From positions 5,952,001 through 6,016,000 of the forward strand of contig CM060734.1 in the NCBI GenBank assembly GCA_030704615.1: 64,000 nt of DNA, written 5' to 3'. The DNA comes from Takakia lepidozioides (lineage: Eukaryota > Streptophyta > Takakiopsida > Takakiales > Takakiaceae). The translations under genes were made by a program, and so were the position numbers. The notes under the pieces were generated by a model that saw only the letters and a program-made list of their open reading frames with translations, was not told the DNA's origin and ran no database searches. Positions 43,722 through 56,100 of the stretch are shown in pieces (within the stretch, counting starts at the first letter, position 1; each line of letters opens with the position of its first letter).

Positions 43722-43949
43722 TATATATATATTTAGATTGCTTTTGTGATACATAGATGTAGCGTATGTGTGTTGGTTAGTTTGTAGTGTCTTAGAAATG
43801 TTATAACGTGGAGGTCTTAGGTTCAAGTATGCATTGCATGATATATGTAGAACAATGAACATATCGCCATTAGACAGAATCGGAGTCAATGGTCAACAAG
43901 TTTTTGAAATTCAAATTTTCCCGCCTAAATTCAAATGTACCCCGTTAAA
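43722..43949. other. Short spacer with (AT)n run
   Basis: Holds an (AT)6 run just after the LTR-like repeat. Nothing else is supported. Confidence 0.4.
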
Positions 43950-44011
43950 TTGTGACGTCCGGGCGTCGCACTTTGCGACCCCCGGACGGTGCTAATTCTG
44001 CATTGCAGAGT

Positions 44012-44043
<32 letters not shown>

Positions 44044-44229
44044 CGACGTCCGGGCGTCGCAAATCGCGGTTTCGCCTATTTGCGACCCCCATTCGTCGCA
44101 AATTTGCGACGTTTTTTTGGCGACGCCCTTGCGACGCCCGGGCGTCGCAAATTTGGTTCTTCCCCCCTTCCCAAAAAAGGCTGTTTTACGACGCCGCGGC
44201 GTCGAAACCCCCCCCTTTTTCCTATAGTG
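43950..44229 (-). mobile_element. CACTA-type transposon end with subterminal GCGTCGCAAA array
   Basis: Read on the minus strand from 44,229, the sequence starts CACTATAGGAAAAAGG, a typical CACTA terminal inverted repeat. It is followed by subterminal words GGCGTCG / GCGTCGCAAATTTGCGACG in both orientations at about 43,960-44,210. A T run of more than 30 bases at about 44,014-44,044 interrupts the array. Subterminal repeats of this kind are bound by the element's transposase. The partner TIR was not found, so this may be a truncated or non-autonomous copy. Confidence 0.6.
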
Positions 44230-46151
44230 TCAACCCAGCCTCACCATAGAAAAACACTGGTGGTTTGCTGTTCATCACTCGGCTAGCCTCACTTTGTCCG
44301 CATACTCTAGGATTGACCAATGATCAAGTCCGGCCTAAATCCCTAGGAAAGCAAGCGTTCACACAAAACTAACATGATGCACAGTCAAGCATGCAGGTGT
44401 GAAGAGGATCCAAACACAAGAAAACCAAACAACAACACTCCCACACCAAAATTCTTTCGCAATATCCCCCGAGAACATCCCAACCCAAACCTGAGTAATT
44501 CTGTAGCCTCCGCCTATGTAGGGATAGGGGGCGGGGCGGACAGGTTCTGTTTTGCGGGGGAAGGTTGCTTGTGCGCTAGGGGGTGTGGAGGGATCTAGGT
44601 GTCTGGAACCTGCGAGGCAACGTTTAAAGCAGGTGTGACACCCACTTAATGAGCCTAATTCTCAGGCCGAATCGGCCACCCAGGGTCTACTGCCGATTCG
44701 TAGGGATGGCCGATTACGCACAGAAGACGCCACAGCTACCAGTGAGGCCCATGTCGTCAGCCATCTGCCATCAACCCGCCCGCATTCCCTCGGAGGCTCG
44801 CTCCGTTTTTATGTCCTCTCCAACCTGGGCAATCGATATGGGATAATGGAACCTCAATCACATTGCGCCAGGTGGTGGCGAGAATACCCCACAACCTGCT
44901 TTTAACGCCAATGAAGGGGCCGCGTTGGCCGACTCTGCCCTGTGCGCGGCCGTAGGGCTCGCCCAAAGGCCGCTTACAGGGCAGAATCGGCCAACGCAGC
45001 CCGTTCTCTAGAACGGGAAAGGCGGGTCCGCATAGCGGGATGCAAGCGAAAATCGGAGTCCGCGGACCGGGTAGGGACCGGCTACGTGGGACGGATTTGA
45101 TTGTGCTTAGGTAGGCAGTGACACTGAACCGTCTGCCTGCACTTGCGTTGCTGCTTGCCCCTGTGCGGAGTCTCCGGACGTGCTGCCTGCGAGTCTCGGC
45201 GTTGCGCGCTTGTCTTGTGCAGGCAGCAGAGTCACGGTTGAATCATTGCCGTTGTACGCTCCAGGCGGCTTACTAAAGTTGCCAGTGATTTGTGACCTGC
45301 GCTGTGTTATTTGCGCAAGCTCTTAGGTCTGGCAGAAGCTTTGGGAGATGATGGTGAGTTGCTCTAGTGTTCTGGAGTGTTGTACGGCTGAGGAAGAGAA
45401 CGTAAGTTCTTCGGACAGTGTTCCCCTTGTTCCACTCGCCGTTGGCTCCAGCGTCCAGGTATGGGGCGCTTAGGTTTTTCGTCTAACATGGTTGGAGCTT
45501 GAGACAGTGGTCTCTGTCAGCACGGGTGGTTCTATCTCCGGGTGGCATTGTTGAAGCTGTGATGTGTCTTGCAGGCTTTTCTTCGCTGGCAGTCTGATTG
45601 TCATGGTGTTGAAATCGTTGTGCTTGGTGGCACTTTCTTCGAGCTTCTAGGTGCGATTCGCACCATTCACTGAGATCAGTGTCCCCCTCTTTGCGACTCT
45701 GCACGTGTCTTCCATTATCTACCCTTCGCTAATATCCGTTACTGTTTGGGTGGGCCTTACTGTTCCTTTGAATGTGATGTACCCTAGAAACGTGCTATGT
45801 AATATTGGCTTCTATTTATGCCCTGCCATCCACCCCAAAGTCCTCATTTGAAGACAACAATCCTGACCGCAAATGTGGTCAGGGTAGGTGCTCTTTGTTG
45901 TGATAGGCAGTGTCTATCTCAAGTCTTGAAGCCTAGATCGCTGTTCAGTTTTTTGTGTTTTTTTGGTTTTTGTGTTTTTTGCTCCAGAGTGCATTGGCTA
46001 AGGTGCATGGAGGGTAAATATGGTTTTAGTCTGTTTGTTTGCTGTACTAATGTTTGGAACATTTGGCTTTGGGAAATTCCGTTTACAGGGTCAACTTGCA
46101 GGTAACAAACAGCCATTGGTATTCTAGGAGTCTTTCCAGTCAGGGAGACAG
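44230..46151. other. Upstream region of the IDM1-like gene; no separate gene
   Basis: About 1.9 kb with no supported coding frame. It contains a strong imperfect hairpin at 44,923-44,999 (22-bp arms with one mismatch) and several copies of the word AATCGGCC between 44,660 and 45,000. The T-rich part at 45,940-46,090 precedes the first exon and may hold a 5' UTR intron ending TTACAG/TTGCAG near 46,090-46,100. I cannot place the promoter. Confidence 0.4.
44923..44999. repeat. Long imperfect inverted repeat (foldback)
   Basis: Arms of 22 bp at 44,923-44,944 (GCGTTGGCCGACTCTGCCCTGT) and 44,978-44,999 are complementary with one mismatch. Inside, GCGGCC and GGCCGC can pair further. It could be a small foldback element, a non-coding RNA hairpin or a regulatory site upstream of the IDM1-like gene. 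Confidence 0.6.
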
Positions 46152-49100
46152 ATGGAAGAGGACGACCCTGGCACAGGCCCAGTTGCCCATGCCGCAGAGG
46201 TTACAGAAGTGGAGGGGTTGAGGACCAATGGGCGGCATGTTGCTCTTGAGGACGGACTAGTGGATAGGGATGGGGCCTTGGGATTTGGAAACCCAACTGA
46301 GATGAGAAGTGTGTCCTTTGGTTCCATTTCAAGTCCACCCAGGGCTAGTAATGCTGGGGCATTGAACTCTCCAGACACCAAGAGAGAGAAGGTGAAGATA
46401 TTGTTGAAGAGAAAATCTCGGGATGAGGGCTCTAGAGAACTGGAGACGGCATTGAAGAAGCAAAATGTGGTGATCACCTCTGTAGGAAATGCGGAGGCGG
46501 CTTTCACAACGTCCACCACAGCTGCGGCACAGGATATGGCTGCAGTAACATCAACACAAGCTGTGCTCCTGCACACCTCAGAGATGGACATGAAGGATAG
46601 GTATGTGACTGGACTGGCTGTCCTTGCAATCTTAGATGATTAATTCCATACAGGACTGTGCTTTAGTTTCTAGTTCTAGCTGAAGAATATTTCAGTACTG
46701 GAGCCTTACAAAGGTGCAGGAGGATTTTTCAATAATCAATCGCCCGAAAAAAACTATCATTTTGTATGTGGTATGGAAATAGAAAGTCAGCACGCTTTGA
46801 GCTCAAAGATTACCCCTGCTCCACAGGGAAGTCACAGGACCTGTAAGTTAAGAACAGTAGGTGTGTTGTGATAATCCTTCATAATTTGTATTTTCTTAAT
46901 TCAAATTGGTTAATTCTGGTCTACAACACACAGCCAGGTGGCAACCTCTTCTGAGACACCTATTCCAACTGAAGGTCTATCAGGCTTGTCAACCTCTTCT
47001 CCCGCCATTGGTGAATCCACCCTGGAGGCAAGCAAGCCTACAATGAGTGGCCTTGCAAAGAGTTTGCCAAGCTCCCTCACCTTGAGCTCAAATGGTGGTT
47101 TGTTGGTTGAGACTGAGAGCTCTGGAATTGATTCACTCCTTGTCACTCCTGTGAGGATTCATGAAAGGTCAGCTACTGTTGAGCCCATGCAGTTGGAGAG
47201 GGAGGATGTTGATGCTGCTGTGGAGGCAAGCAAAACTGCCACGGATCCAGCAATTTGCTCAAATGTTGGCTCTGAGGTTGAGACACGAGGTGCTGGAGTT
47301 GATGAAGGCATCATCACTACCGTGGAAATTGAGGAATTATTGGCTACAGTTGAGCCCTTGCAGTCGGAAACCAAGGAAGGTGATTCCGCTGTGGAGGCAA
47401 ATGGAGCTGTTGTAAGTGAGGCTTTAGACTTACAGGAGCCAGTAATTGGCTTCGATGCTGGCTTGAAGGTTGAGACTCTGAGCTCTGGAGTCTGCGAATT
47501 TCTTCTCACGGCTATGGACATTGCAGAAATATCAGCTATGGTCGAGCCTATGCAGTTGGAGGCGAAAGAAGTTGAGCTTATTTTGGCGGCCAACAACAAT
47601 GGTGAGAGCGGGCTTTTAAACTCAAGGGAGCCTGCAGTTGTCTCAAGCGTGGGCACAAAGGTTGAGACTATCAGTTCTGGAGCTGATGAATGCATCATGC
47701 CTCCGGCCACAATTGATGAAAGATCAGCTATGGATGATCAGCCTATGCAGTTGGAGGTGAAGCAAGTTGATTCTAGGTTGGAGGCAAGCAGCGCTGTTGT
47801 AAGTGAGCTTCCAAAGGCAGGGGAGCCAGCAATCTCAAGTGTTAGCTCAAAGTTTGAGGGACCGAGTCCTAGAGTTGATGAGTGCATGATGGCCACAGTG
47901 AAAATTGAGGAGACGAAGCAAGTTGATTCTATCCACGAAATAAATGAAGCTGTTGTTGGTGAGCTTTTAGAGCAAGGGGAGCCAGCAGTTGACTCAAGTG
48001 TTGGCTTGAAGGTTGAGACTGTGAGTTCTGGAGGTGATTCCATCATTTCCACTGGGGAAACTGAGGGAAGATCAGCCGTAGTTGAGGGCATGCAGTTGGA
48101 GACGAAGGAAATTTATTCTACTCTGAAGAGAAACAATTCTCTTGCCAGTGAGCTTTTACGCCCAGGGGAGGGAGCAGTCAGGTCAAGTGCTGGCTCGAAG
48201 GTTGAGACTCAGAGTTCAGGACTTCATGAATGTGTCATCACTAATGTGAAACTAGAGGAAAGTTCAACTTCTTTTGAGCCTATGCTCTTGGAGAGAAATG
48301 AGCTAGTGCTGGGCACGTTCAACAGCACTGGTGAATTGCAACAGGGTGCTGAATTTGAAACAATGGTCAAGGTCGACACATTGCATGGTGCAGATTGGCG
48401 GAGTGAGAAGGATTTTGTAGAGCCAGCATTGGAAGTGGCTGCACCAAAGGCAAAAAGGACACCTCTTTCTTTCCGGCCGGTTGATGTGCTCCCCTCTATA
48501 GACGGTTTTGGGTCTGCTGGTGGACCTTCAAATTCTTCGCACCGTCGCCTGTCTGCTTCAATGCCATCAAATTCTTCTGCCACATTTGTTCCGGCAAAGC
48601 GGTCCCCACTTCCTTTTCCTGTGGTGAGGTCCCCGCTGCCTCTCTCTGGGCAAGGTCAGCGTTCGTCTGTTGGAAGCGCTGTTAAAGAAGAGAATGAGTT
48701 GTTTTCTCTCCTCCAGGTGGGGCAAACTGATCAATCAGGGGATGCTATTGGATTATCCTTGGGTCAAGTAAGTGTCTTGCAGCCTCCGCCTGTAGTGTTG
48801 CACTTGACTTCCATCAGAAACCCAAAGATGTGATTAGTTGAACTCCTTATGTAGGGATGGCTGCTGATACTGGTAGATCATTCTGCCAATAATGTCCTAT
48901 GTCCTACCAGCGGGTAAAAGTGTGAGTAGAAGGCTGCTCAAGTTATACGTACTGTATTTGACATAGCCATCTCTTAGATGGTGATGCATCACTAGTTTTC
49001 TTGGCTCTGCTCAAAAGCATTTTTTTTTATCTACACTGTAAGAGCTTAGCATCAAGTATCACTGGAGATCACTGTAAGTTGAAACAACAGTGATTGTCCA

Positions 49101-50192
49101 ATACACAATTTCTGTCATCTCAGAGATGAGCATTTAGTGCCAGTACTAGATAGTTCTTCCCCAGTTCGAGGAAGTAGCATTTTATATTGCAGGAGTCAAT
49201 CGTCAACAGCAGGAAAGGACAGGAGATGGTTATGGACGTATTCTATTATAAAATAATCGAGTGTCTGCTTTCCAAGGTGTCTTGTTATGAAGAAAGGCTA
49301 GTCAGTCTGTGTCTGCTGGCCATAACTGCATCATTAATCTATAGACTACATGATGTCTGGCTACAAGGGAAGTCATCTGAAAGTATTGTAGCTCAGCTTG
49401 GTGTGACTGATGGACTTAGCATTTCATTTGGTGATATAAACCTTATGGGGAAAATTGGATGCGCAGGGTATGGGAGGGGATGGAGCGTGGCAACGAAAGG
49501 GGGAGCCTGATATTATTGCAGGTATTAGTCGTGAGGAGAGCAGCAGTGACGATGGTGGGGAAATCGAGGATAATGAAGGATTGAGCAGTGAGGAAGATAA
49601 TGTGCAGTTTTCCGCGATGGCAACAGCCACAGAGGCAGATTTAGAAATACCCGGGGATAATGTGCAGTTTTCCGGGATGGTGTCAGTCCGGGAGACAGAT
49701 CTAGAAATACCTGGGTTCTCATTCCAGAACTTAATGAATGGGGAAATAAGCGAAGACGATGATGATGACATGGATATGCTGTCTGGGGATGAAGAGGCAA
49801 CGGAAATGCTGTTCCGGACACCACTGCCAGGGCAACTGTTCGATGGGGCAAGTGGTCTGCAATCCTCAGCAATGGATACTGAGGGGACCAGCAATAGTCA
49901 GTTCTCTGATGATGTGCATCCTGACCAAGAGGGAGTTTCCAGCAAGCCGAGATCAGCTCGGTGGGGCAAGAGTTATCACTGCAGCAAGTGTTTTGCCCTA
50001 AAGAGAGGCCATAAGTGCCCATTTGAAGGGAATGAAGATGGAGAGGAAGGTCTAGAAAAGCAGGAAGCTGCAATCGAGGTCATGGATCCACCTGCTCTGC
50101 CTCCATCCCCACCCCGAGCCCCATCCTCACCCCCACCTCCACCTCCACCTCCACCTCCACCTCCACCTCGGGCACAGTCACCTTCTATCAAG
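46152..50192 (+). other. IDM1-like exons 1-3: disordered, repetitive N-terminus
   Basis: Exons 46,152-46,600; 46,934-48,767; 49,467-50,192. Donors are GTATGT, GTAAGT and GTAAGT. Exon 2 (about 611 codons) contains seven degenerate units of about 55-65 residues, each marked by a (L/S/T)KVETxSSG-type block, then an EPMQLExK-type block and an E/D-rich stretch. Exon 3 carries a small duplication (DNVQFSAM... and DNVQFSGM..., both ending DLEIPG), an acidic run (EISEDDDDDMDMLSGDEEA), a CxxC-type motif (HCSKCFALKRGHKCPF) and a polyproline run just before its end. Confidence 0.8.
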
Positions 50193-53100
50193 GTAAGTGT
50201 TTTGTTATCTCTCTTTTCTTCTAAAAGACTTCTCTGCTCACAGATGGTGGTCATGGCTCCCCCAGGAATCATTGTCACAGATCTTAATCATGTTCTGGTT
50301 ACCTTTGACAATAGAATGGCTGTTGCATGAGTTAGGACATGTTCACAGCAGAAGATCTGTCTATCTTCTTATATTAGAGTAGCATGTCACGGATTTTTCT
50401 TTTGTACCACATCGAGACCCTCACAATTTCTTACCCTGTATGTTGTGCTGAAGTTTCGGTTAAAGGTGAAGCCCCCTGCAGAAAGTACACTGAAGGAAGT
50501 TCCAATGACTGCCAAAACACTCCTGGCAACAGGACTGCTAGAGGGCCATCATGTTCGTTACTTGGGTCGCGGAGGAGAAGTACGTCTGTAATTCTCTATT
50601 TCCAAAGTTGCTTCCTGGTATGTGCCTGCATGTCAGAAGGCTTGGAAATTGTAAGTGGGAAGGGAAAGCTCCTTCCAGTTTGAAGGGAGAATGTGAAAGA
50701 ACAGCACAAAGAGTGTTTTCGTGGATGTCATTGGGAGAATTGCGGTATGCTCAATTTTTGCATACCACATTTTCTAACTGGCTTGTTTACCTGGCTAACA
50801 GCAGGTGTTGCTCACGGGGACCATACGGGAAGGGAGTGTATTATGTGACTGCAGCAGGTGCAAGGGTGTACAGGTTGGTCACTTTAATCCTCTGTGACTG
50901 CTTGTACGTGTTCTGCGCTTTTCTCTATGGAGTAGTCTATTGACCTGGCCCCTGGTTGGTGGTTTAGTTAGAAGGCCTGGGTGTTTTTCCAGGGTACTCA
51001 TGTTCTGATGTGAACCGTCTGTGCTGTTTCATCATGTTCTCCATGGCTGATGTGCGTGCTGGTTTGGGTGTGTGTCATTGAAAGATGATAAATGTTTCTG
51101 CATTCGAGAAACATGCGGGTAGCTCAGCTCGGCATCCCAGTGATTTCATCTTCCTTGAGAATGGCAAAAATCTTCATGAGGTTTTGGAGGACGGCTGGAA
51201 AGCGGGTGACAGGAACCTGAATGTCATGTCTGTTCTCAAGGCTGCGATCGGTCCGATAGGAGGTGTTGGTGGCATCAACAACAGAGTTTGTTCAAAGTGT
51301 GGGTCGGGGGAGGGCCAAAAGTTGGTCCCCTGTGCTGTTGCGAAATGCTTGAATGTGTATCATCCAGGTAGAGCTGTTGCTATCATTTGATTGTATGGCA
51401 CTTATTGTCTGCTACTTGGAAAGGGTCTCTGATCTGAAGGCCATGCCTAGCACGGGTAGCTTTCCGGCTCATTTATCAATCATCTCTTGCTAGTTTTAGA
51501 GCCACTGTTGGACACATGAAGTGGGTCGAAGGAGTTATGTGATAGTCTGTTCCTGAAATTAGGTCCTGGGTGCATGCTCAGGTTGGTGCTGTTGGGCCTA
51601 ACTTAGTGCAGGCAGAAGAGGCCACCCTTTTGATAGTGTATTTTTGCAGAACCCGTAGTTTCTTGTTACAATTGGAATTTTTTCTGATTCGCTGTATATA
51701 TGTAGGTTGTGTTGATTTGTCGCGTGCATCTGGTAGCGATGGGCTGTGCCCAAAGTGCCAGAGGGCAGAGAAGAAGCCCAAGTCAACAGTTGAGATAAAG
51801 CCTAAGAATGCTGAAGGAAGGACATGGCAAGCAACCACAAGGTACGGAACCAAATCCCTCAACAAAAATAATGGGTTCTGTGTGTGTGATAATATCAGGC
51901 TTTAAATAACCCAAAACTTAGGGTTTCATCTGCTTGAAAATGCATGTCAGCCAAATCACGCGGCAGCATTCTGCCCCTTGAACACCTCCTAAGACCTATG
52001 TTTATATATGGTGGCCTGCTAATGCTCACTCAGACCCCAGGCTTCACCAAAGAACTATTTTATTTGCTGCCGGGCTCTTTAACTTCTTGCTAGGAAGGCA
52101 GAGTTCTTTCTCTCACACTGCATTGTCCGCAACCAGGTATCTGTTTAGTAGCAGTAGAGGAGAATTTTTACTTACTTCTCTATGCCCTGTCACTATGGCA
52201 TTTTCCCATACAAAATGAAAAACTTGATATGCCTATGAACCTTTGCCTGGAGGAAAGATTACATCATAATTGGTGGGGATGGAGAGAATTGAAGAGGAGA
52301 GTGAGATATGCTGTTGGCCTGGATATGCTAATGAAGTAGTAAACAGGTTTATCAGTTCTAGCTCTAACATTGTAGTAGTTGTTTGTCATTTCTTCATGGT
52401 ACTTCATCTGCAAGAGCAATAATCTCCCTGGATCAATTGTCCTATTTCTTGTTACAGAGATGGGAGTGCAGGGAGAGAGAGAGAGCTGGTGGGCTTGACA
52501 AGCAACAGCAGGGATGCAAATACCAATCTGCACAAGGCCCTCTTCTTGCCAGGTGGTTTGCCAGATGATATTGCAGTCGGCTACTATGTGAAGGGCCAGG
52601 TTAGCAACTTTCTTGTTGTGCTTTCTGAAACGCATAATGAAGATGTTTTTCCACTGTAATCCAGAGGTCACCCTGGCAGGATTTTTTGTTTTTGTTTTTT
52701 TTTTTTGTACGACTGGTTTATCTGGACCTCTAGTCGGTTGCAGTTTTGTTGGGAGATCAGGCTGGTTTCAGGACTTTGAGATCATCTGTTCCTCATAACA
52801 GCAGTTCTAATGTCTGAAAGGGAAAGGAATTTTCTGGATAGAAACTCATGTCTTGGAATTCTGTGGCAGTGTTTTCAAACGGGGGTGAAGAAAGGTGCAG
52901 GGATCTGCTGTAGTTGCTGTCAGCAAGTGGTGAGTAGTAGTCTATTGCGTGGCTGTATGTCTCATTTAAAAGTGTGACAAAAACTTTACGATGTGCCCAG
53001 GGGCCCCCTAGGGCCCATAAGGGGGAACATATCACAACAAGAAACCACTCAGAAAACAGAGAATGAGCAGTAGGGAGCAGAGTACTGAGCAAGTGCAGCT

Positions 53101-56100
53101 TCATTTTCTGACCAGTATAATTATTTACTGTAGTGCACCAGTTAGAGTAAGGCTCTTGGATTTGTGACCACTCCACCTCCTCAACGGAGTTACTATGCAG
53201 TGTAACTTTAAACTAAGGCTCTCCGTCTCGAGATTTGTGCTGGTCAGAGGGTGTTGTTTACAAGTCTTGTGATTTGTCCATGGGATGCAATTTGTTCAAG
53301 TGGTTATATGGTTGTAATTTGTTAACATATATAGAAGAATTTGCAAATCTCCCTCATTTCTTACCAGTCATTCTGTGCCACCAAAGTATCTGTCTAGTTT
53401 TCAGTTACATGTGGAGGAATTTCTTTAAAAAGATCATTTTTACCCTAGGTGGATCTTTTTTGGTGAGCTTTTTGAGTTTGCACTAGTAGAGATGACTCTC
53501 AATTGGGATGATTTGATGTGTTTGCAGATCAGCTGCACCTTGTTTGAGCAGCATGCTGGCTGGGGTTCTCGTCGGAATCCGTAAGTTTTGCCCGAAGCCT
53601 ATATGATGTGTGTGGTATATTTGGGGGAGGGTTATTTGGTCCAAAATGTTGGAATGTGAGGCATCATAAACCTGTTCTAGATGATAACTGGACACACTTC
53701 ATTGGGAGGTTTTTCACTGTTTGACTGAACACCTGATTGAGATGAGTCTTGAATTCCTGGGAGATGATTTTCCTCTAGTGTATCAGCTTGACTCCTAGGC
53801 ATGAATCCTATTTACGGACCGTGCAAATCTCTATTAAATCATTTGACAGGTATGGAAGCATCTATCTTCCGGATGGTCGGTCGCTCCATGTGGCGGCCCA
53901 ATCGCTTGCTGGTCAGAACAAGGTTAAGAAAGTGGGGAGCACATCAACAGCAATTGAAAACGTGGACCACTGCACTGAATGTGGGGACGGTGGAGATCTT
54001 GTTCTGTGCGATAGTTGCCCAAGTGCCTATCATCAAGGTATAGATTTGCACGCACCCTTCCAACCTGTGTTTCGTTGCATTGTCCATCTGTGTGACTGAG
54101 GATACGTTCAATATTGTGTCACCCCTTCATACTTTCGTCTTGTACCGCATCTCTGTCTATGGTCCCCAGTTTCTTCTTGGTGTGGTCATCCTAAGTTTAT
54201 CTGCAGGTGATATCTGCCTGCGTGGTGGTTTCCAGTCAAGGGATGTCACGTGCGAATCTCAGTTCCTTGAAAACATGCCAATTTTGAAGAATCTGATGTA
54301 CAATTATGCTTCTGTTGTCCTCCCTTTGCAGAGTGTGCTGGTCTCACAGGTGTTCCAGATGGTGATTGGTTTTGCCCGCAATGCCAGGAGCAGCAGTTGG
54401 GGGTTACTGGGGGCCTTCGTAGAGCCAAGAAGCGGGCTAAGGGGGCTGCAAAGACCTGCCTCACAAAGGATCGCGTCACTGGACGCTGCACACGCTTGTT
54501 GAAAGTCCCAGAGAGTGTTGCCATTGGCGGATGTGTGTTCTGCAAGTGAGAATCTCTCTTTTTCTTACCTCGATTGATGACTCTATTTGGGCTTTCTGTC
54601 CCGTTCGCATCCCGTGGCTGGAGTTCTCTTTCAAATCCATACTATGTTGCAATTTGGTTGGTCTAACATCAGATTGACATGCCCTTTCAGATCCGGGGAC
54701 TTTGCTAAATCCGGATTCGGTGCAATGACAATCTTGCTTTGTGACCAAGTGAGTAAACTGTCGCCTCTCTTTATTGAAAGATAGAATGATGTTGTGAGCT
54801 TTGGAGTGATGGTCCTTGATTTGGCATGACATCCCTCTTCAGCTATGAAGGGTAAGGTCGTAAGGGTTCATTTTGACACCCGATATTATCAAGCCTGCAG
54901 TTGTCCATGGATTCTCTTTTTTCAATCTCTTGAATGTGCCTCCTGAACCAGTTAGAGGCATGTGTTGGAATTATTTTATGCAAGGATGCTTGTGTCATCC
55001 TCGAAAAGTTCAATTTTGCAAAGGGGGGACAATTCTTGAGCAAGTCGCAGGTGCTGGGAGAATAAATTGTCTTAGTGATGTGCGTGGGATTGGAAAGTTA
55101 ATGGCTTGACTGTGGGTTTGTCAGTGTGAAAGGGAGTATCATGTTGGCTGTCTGAAGGAACATGGATTAGCAGACCTCACGGTGGGTTCTGCTCTCTTGT
55201 ATGATTCACATGTTATTATACTTGAGCAGGCAGGCCCAATGGTTCAGTGTTTGTGCCTTGCCTGTCCATAACTAGGTGATCCTGGATTCCTTAAAAATGT
55301 TCCTAACCGGCTCTGTAAATTTGCTGAACTTTAAACAAGCTTTATCTTTACCTTTATCTTTGGTTACCTCTGAAATGCGAGTTCAAAGTTTAGTTGGCTC
55401 TCATAAGCCAGCACGAAAGCCAATTATTATTTCTCAGGAAATTGTTGCCTTTTAGGGATATATATGTCATGAATCACATTTTTGGTTGAGTGGAAAAATG
55501 CTTTAGCTAGATAATTAGGTTATGTCAAATCTGGAGTACCTATCATCCGTTTATGGCTGACTGTTACTTCTCATCTTTGCAGGCGCTGCCAGAAGGCGAG
55601 TGGTTTTGTGGATGGGATTGTAAACATATCCACAGTATACTAAATCTATTGGTGGCCAATGGGCCAGAACCGTTGGCAGATAGCATCATCAGCAAAGTAT
55701 TGGAAAGCAGGCAGAGGCAGGGCAGTTCTGACGAGCAGGCCGAGTCCAGCAGTCCAAGCTTTGAGTGGCAGCTGCTCCATGGCAGGCGTGGCGACCCTGC
55801 AAATGGCCGGACCCTTGCTGAAGCTGTGGACATTTTTTCAGTTTGTCTTTCATATGCCCCCAAACTCTCTCCCATTCATTTTGTTCTTTCAAGGAGTGTC
55901 CTGCTTCAGAGCCACAAGCTAGGTTAATGATATCTCTACCCCACCAACACAAGTAGGTTGATTAGCGGCCAAGGCCTAGGTTTTTTTCCCCAGTTGGATT
56001 CTCTATCGTTGATTTCATATAGGCCAGGGGAACGTCAATGGGTGATTTTGTGCTTTTGTTCCTTGCTTTTTCTAACTTGGATTTAAGAAAACCATGCTTT

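Noticed and set aside
43722-44229. CRISPR-like or satellite array
   Set aside because: Spacing and orientation of the GCGTCG words are irregular and the block ends in a CACTA TIR; also no CRISPR context in a plant-type genome.
43989-44286. Frames with long phenylalanine runs
   Set aside because: Produced by the poly-T run in the CACTA terminus; three phases are open at once, so no coding signal.
47159-48583. Minus-strand frames of 117-183 codons
   Set aside because: Antisense to the repetitive exon 2 of the IDM1-like gene; they repeat only because the exon does.
49187-49510. 107-codon plus-strand frame with a hydrophobic stretch
   Set aside because: Lies in intron 2 in another phase; the exon 2 to exon 3 join is in phase without it.
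49976-50278. Glycine-rich minus-strand frame
   Set aside because: Antisense of the polyproline codons in exon 3.
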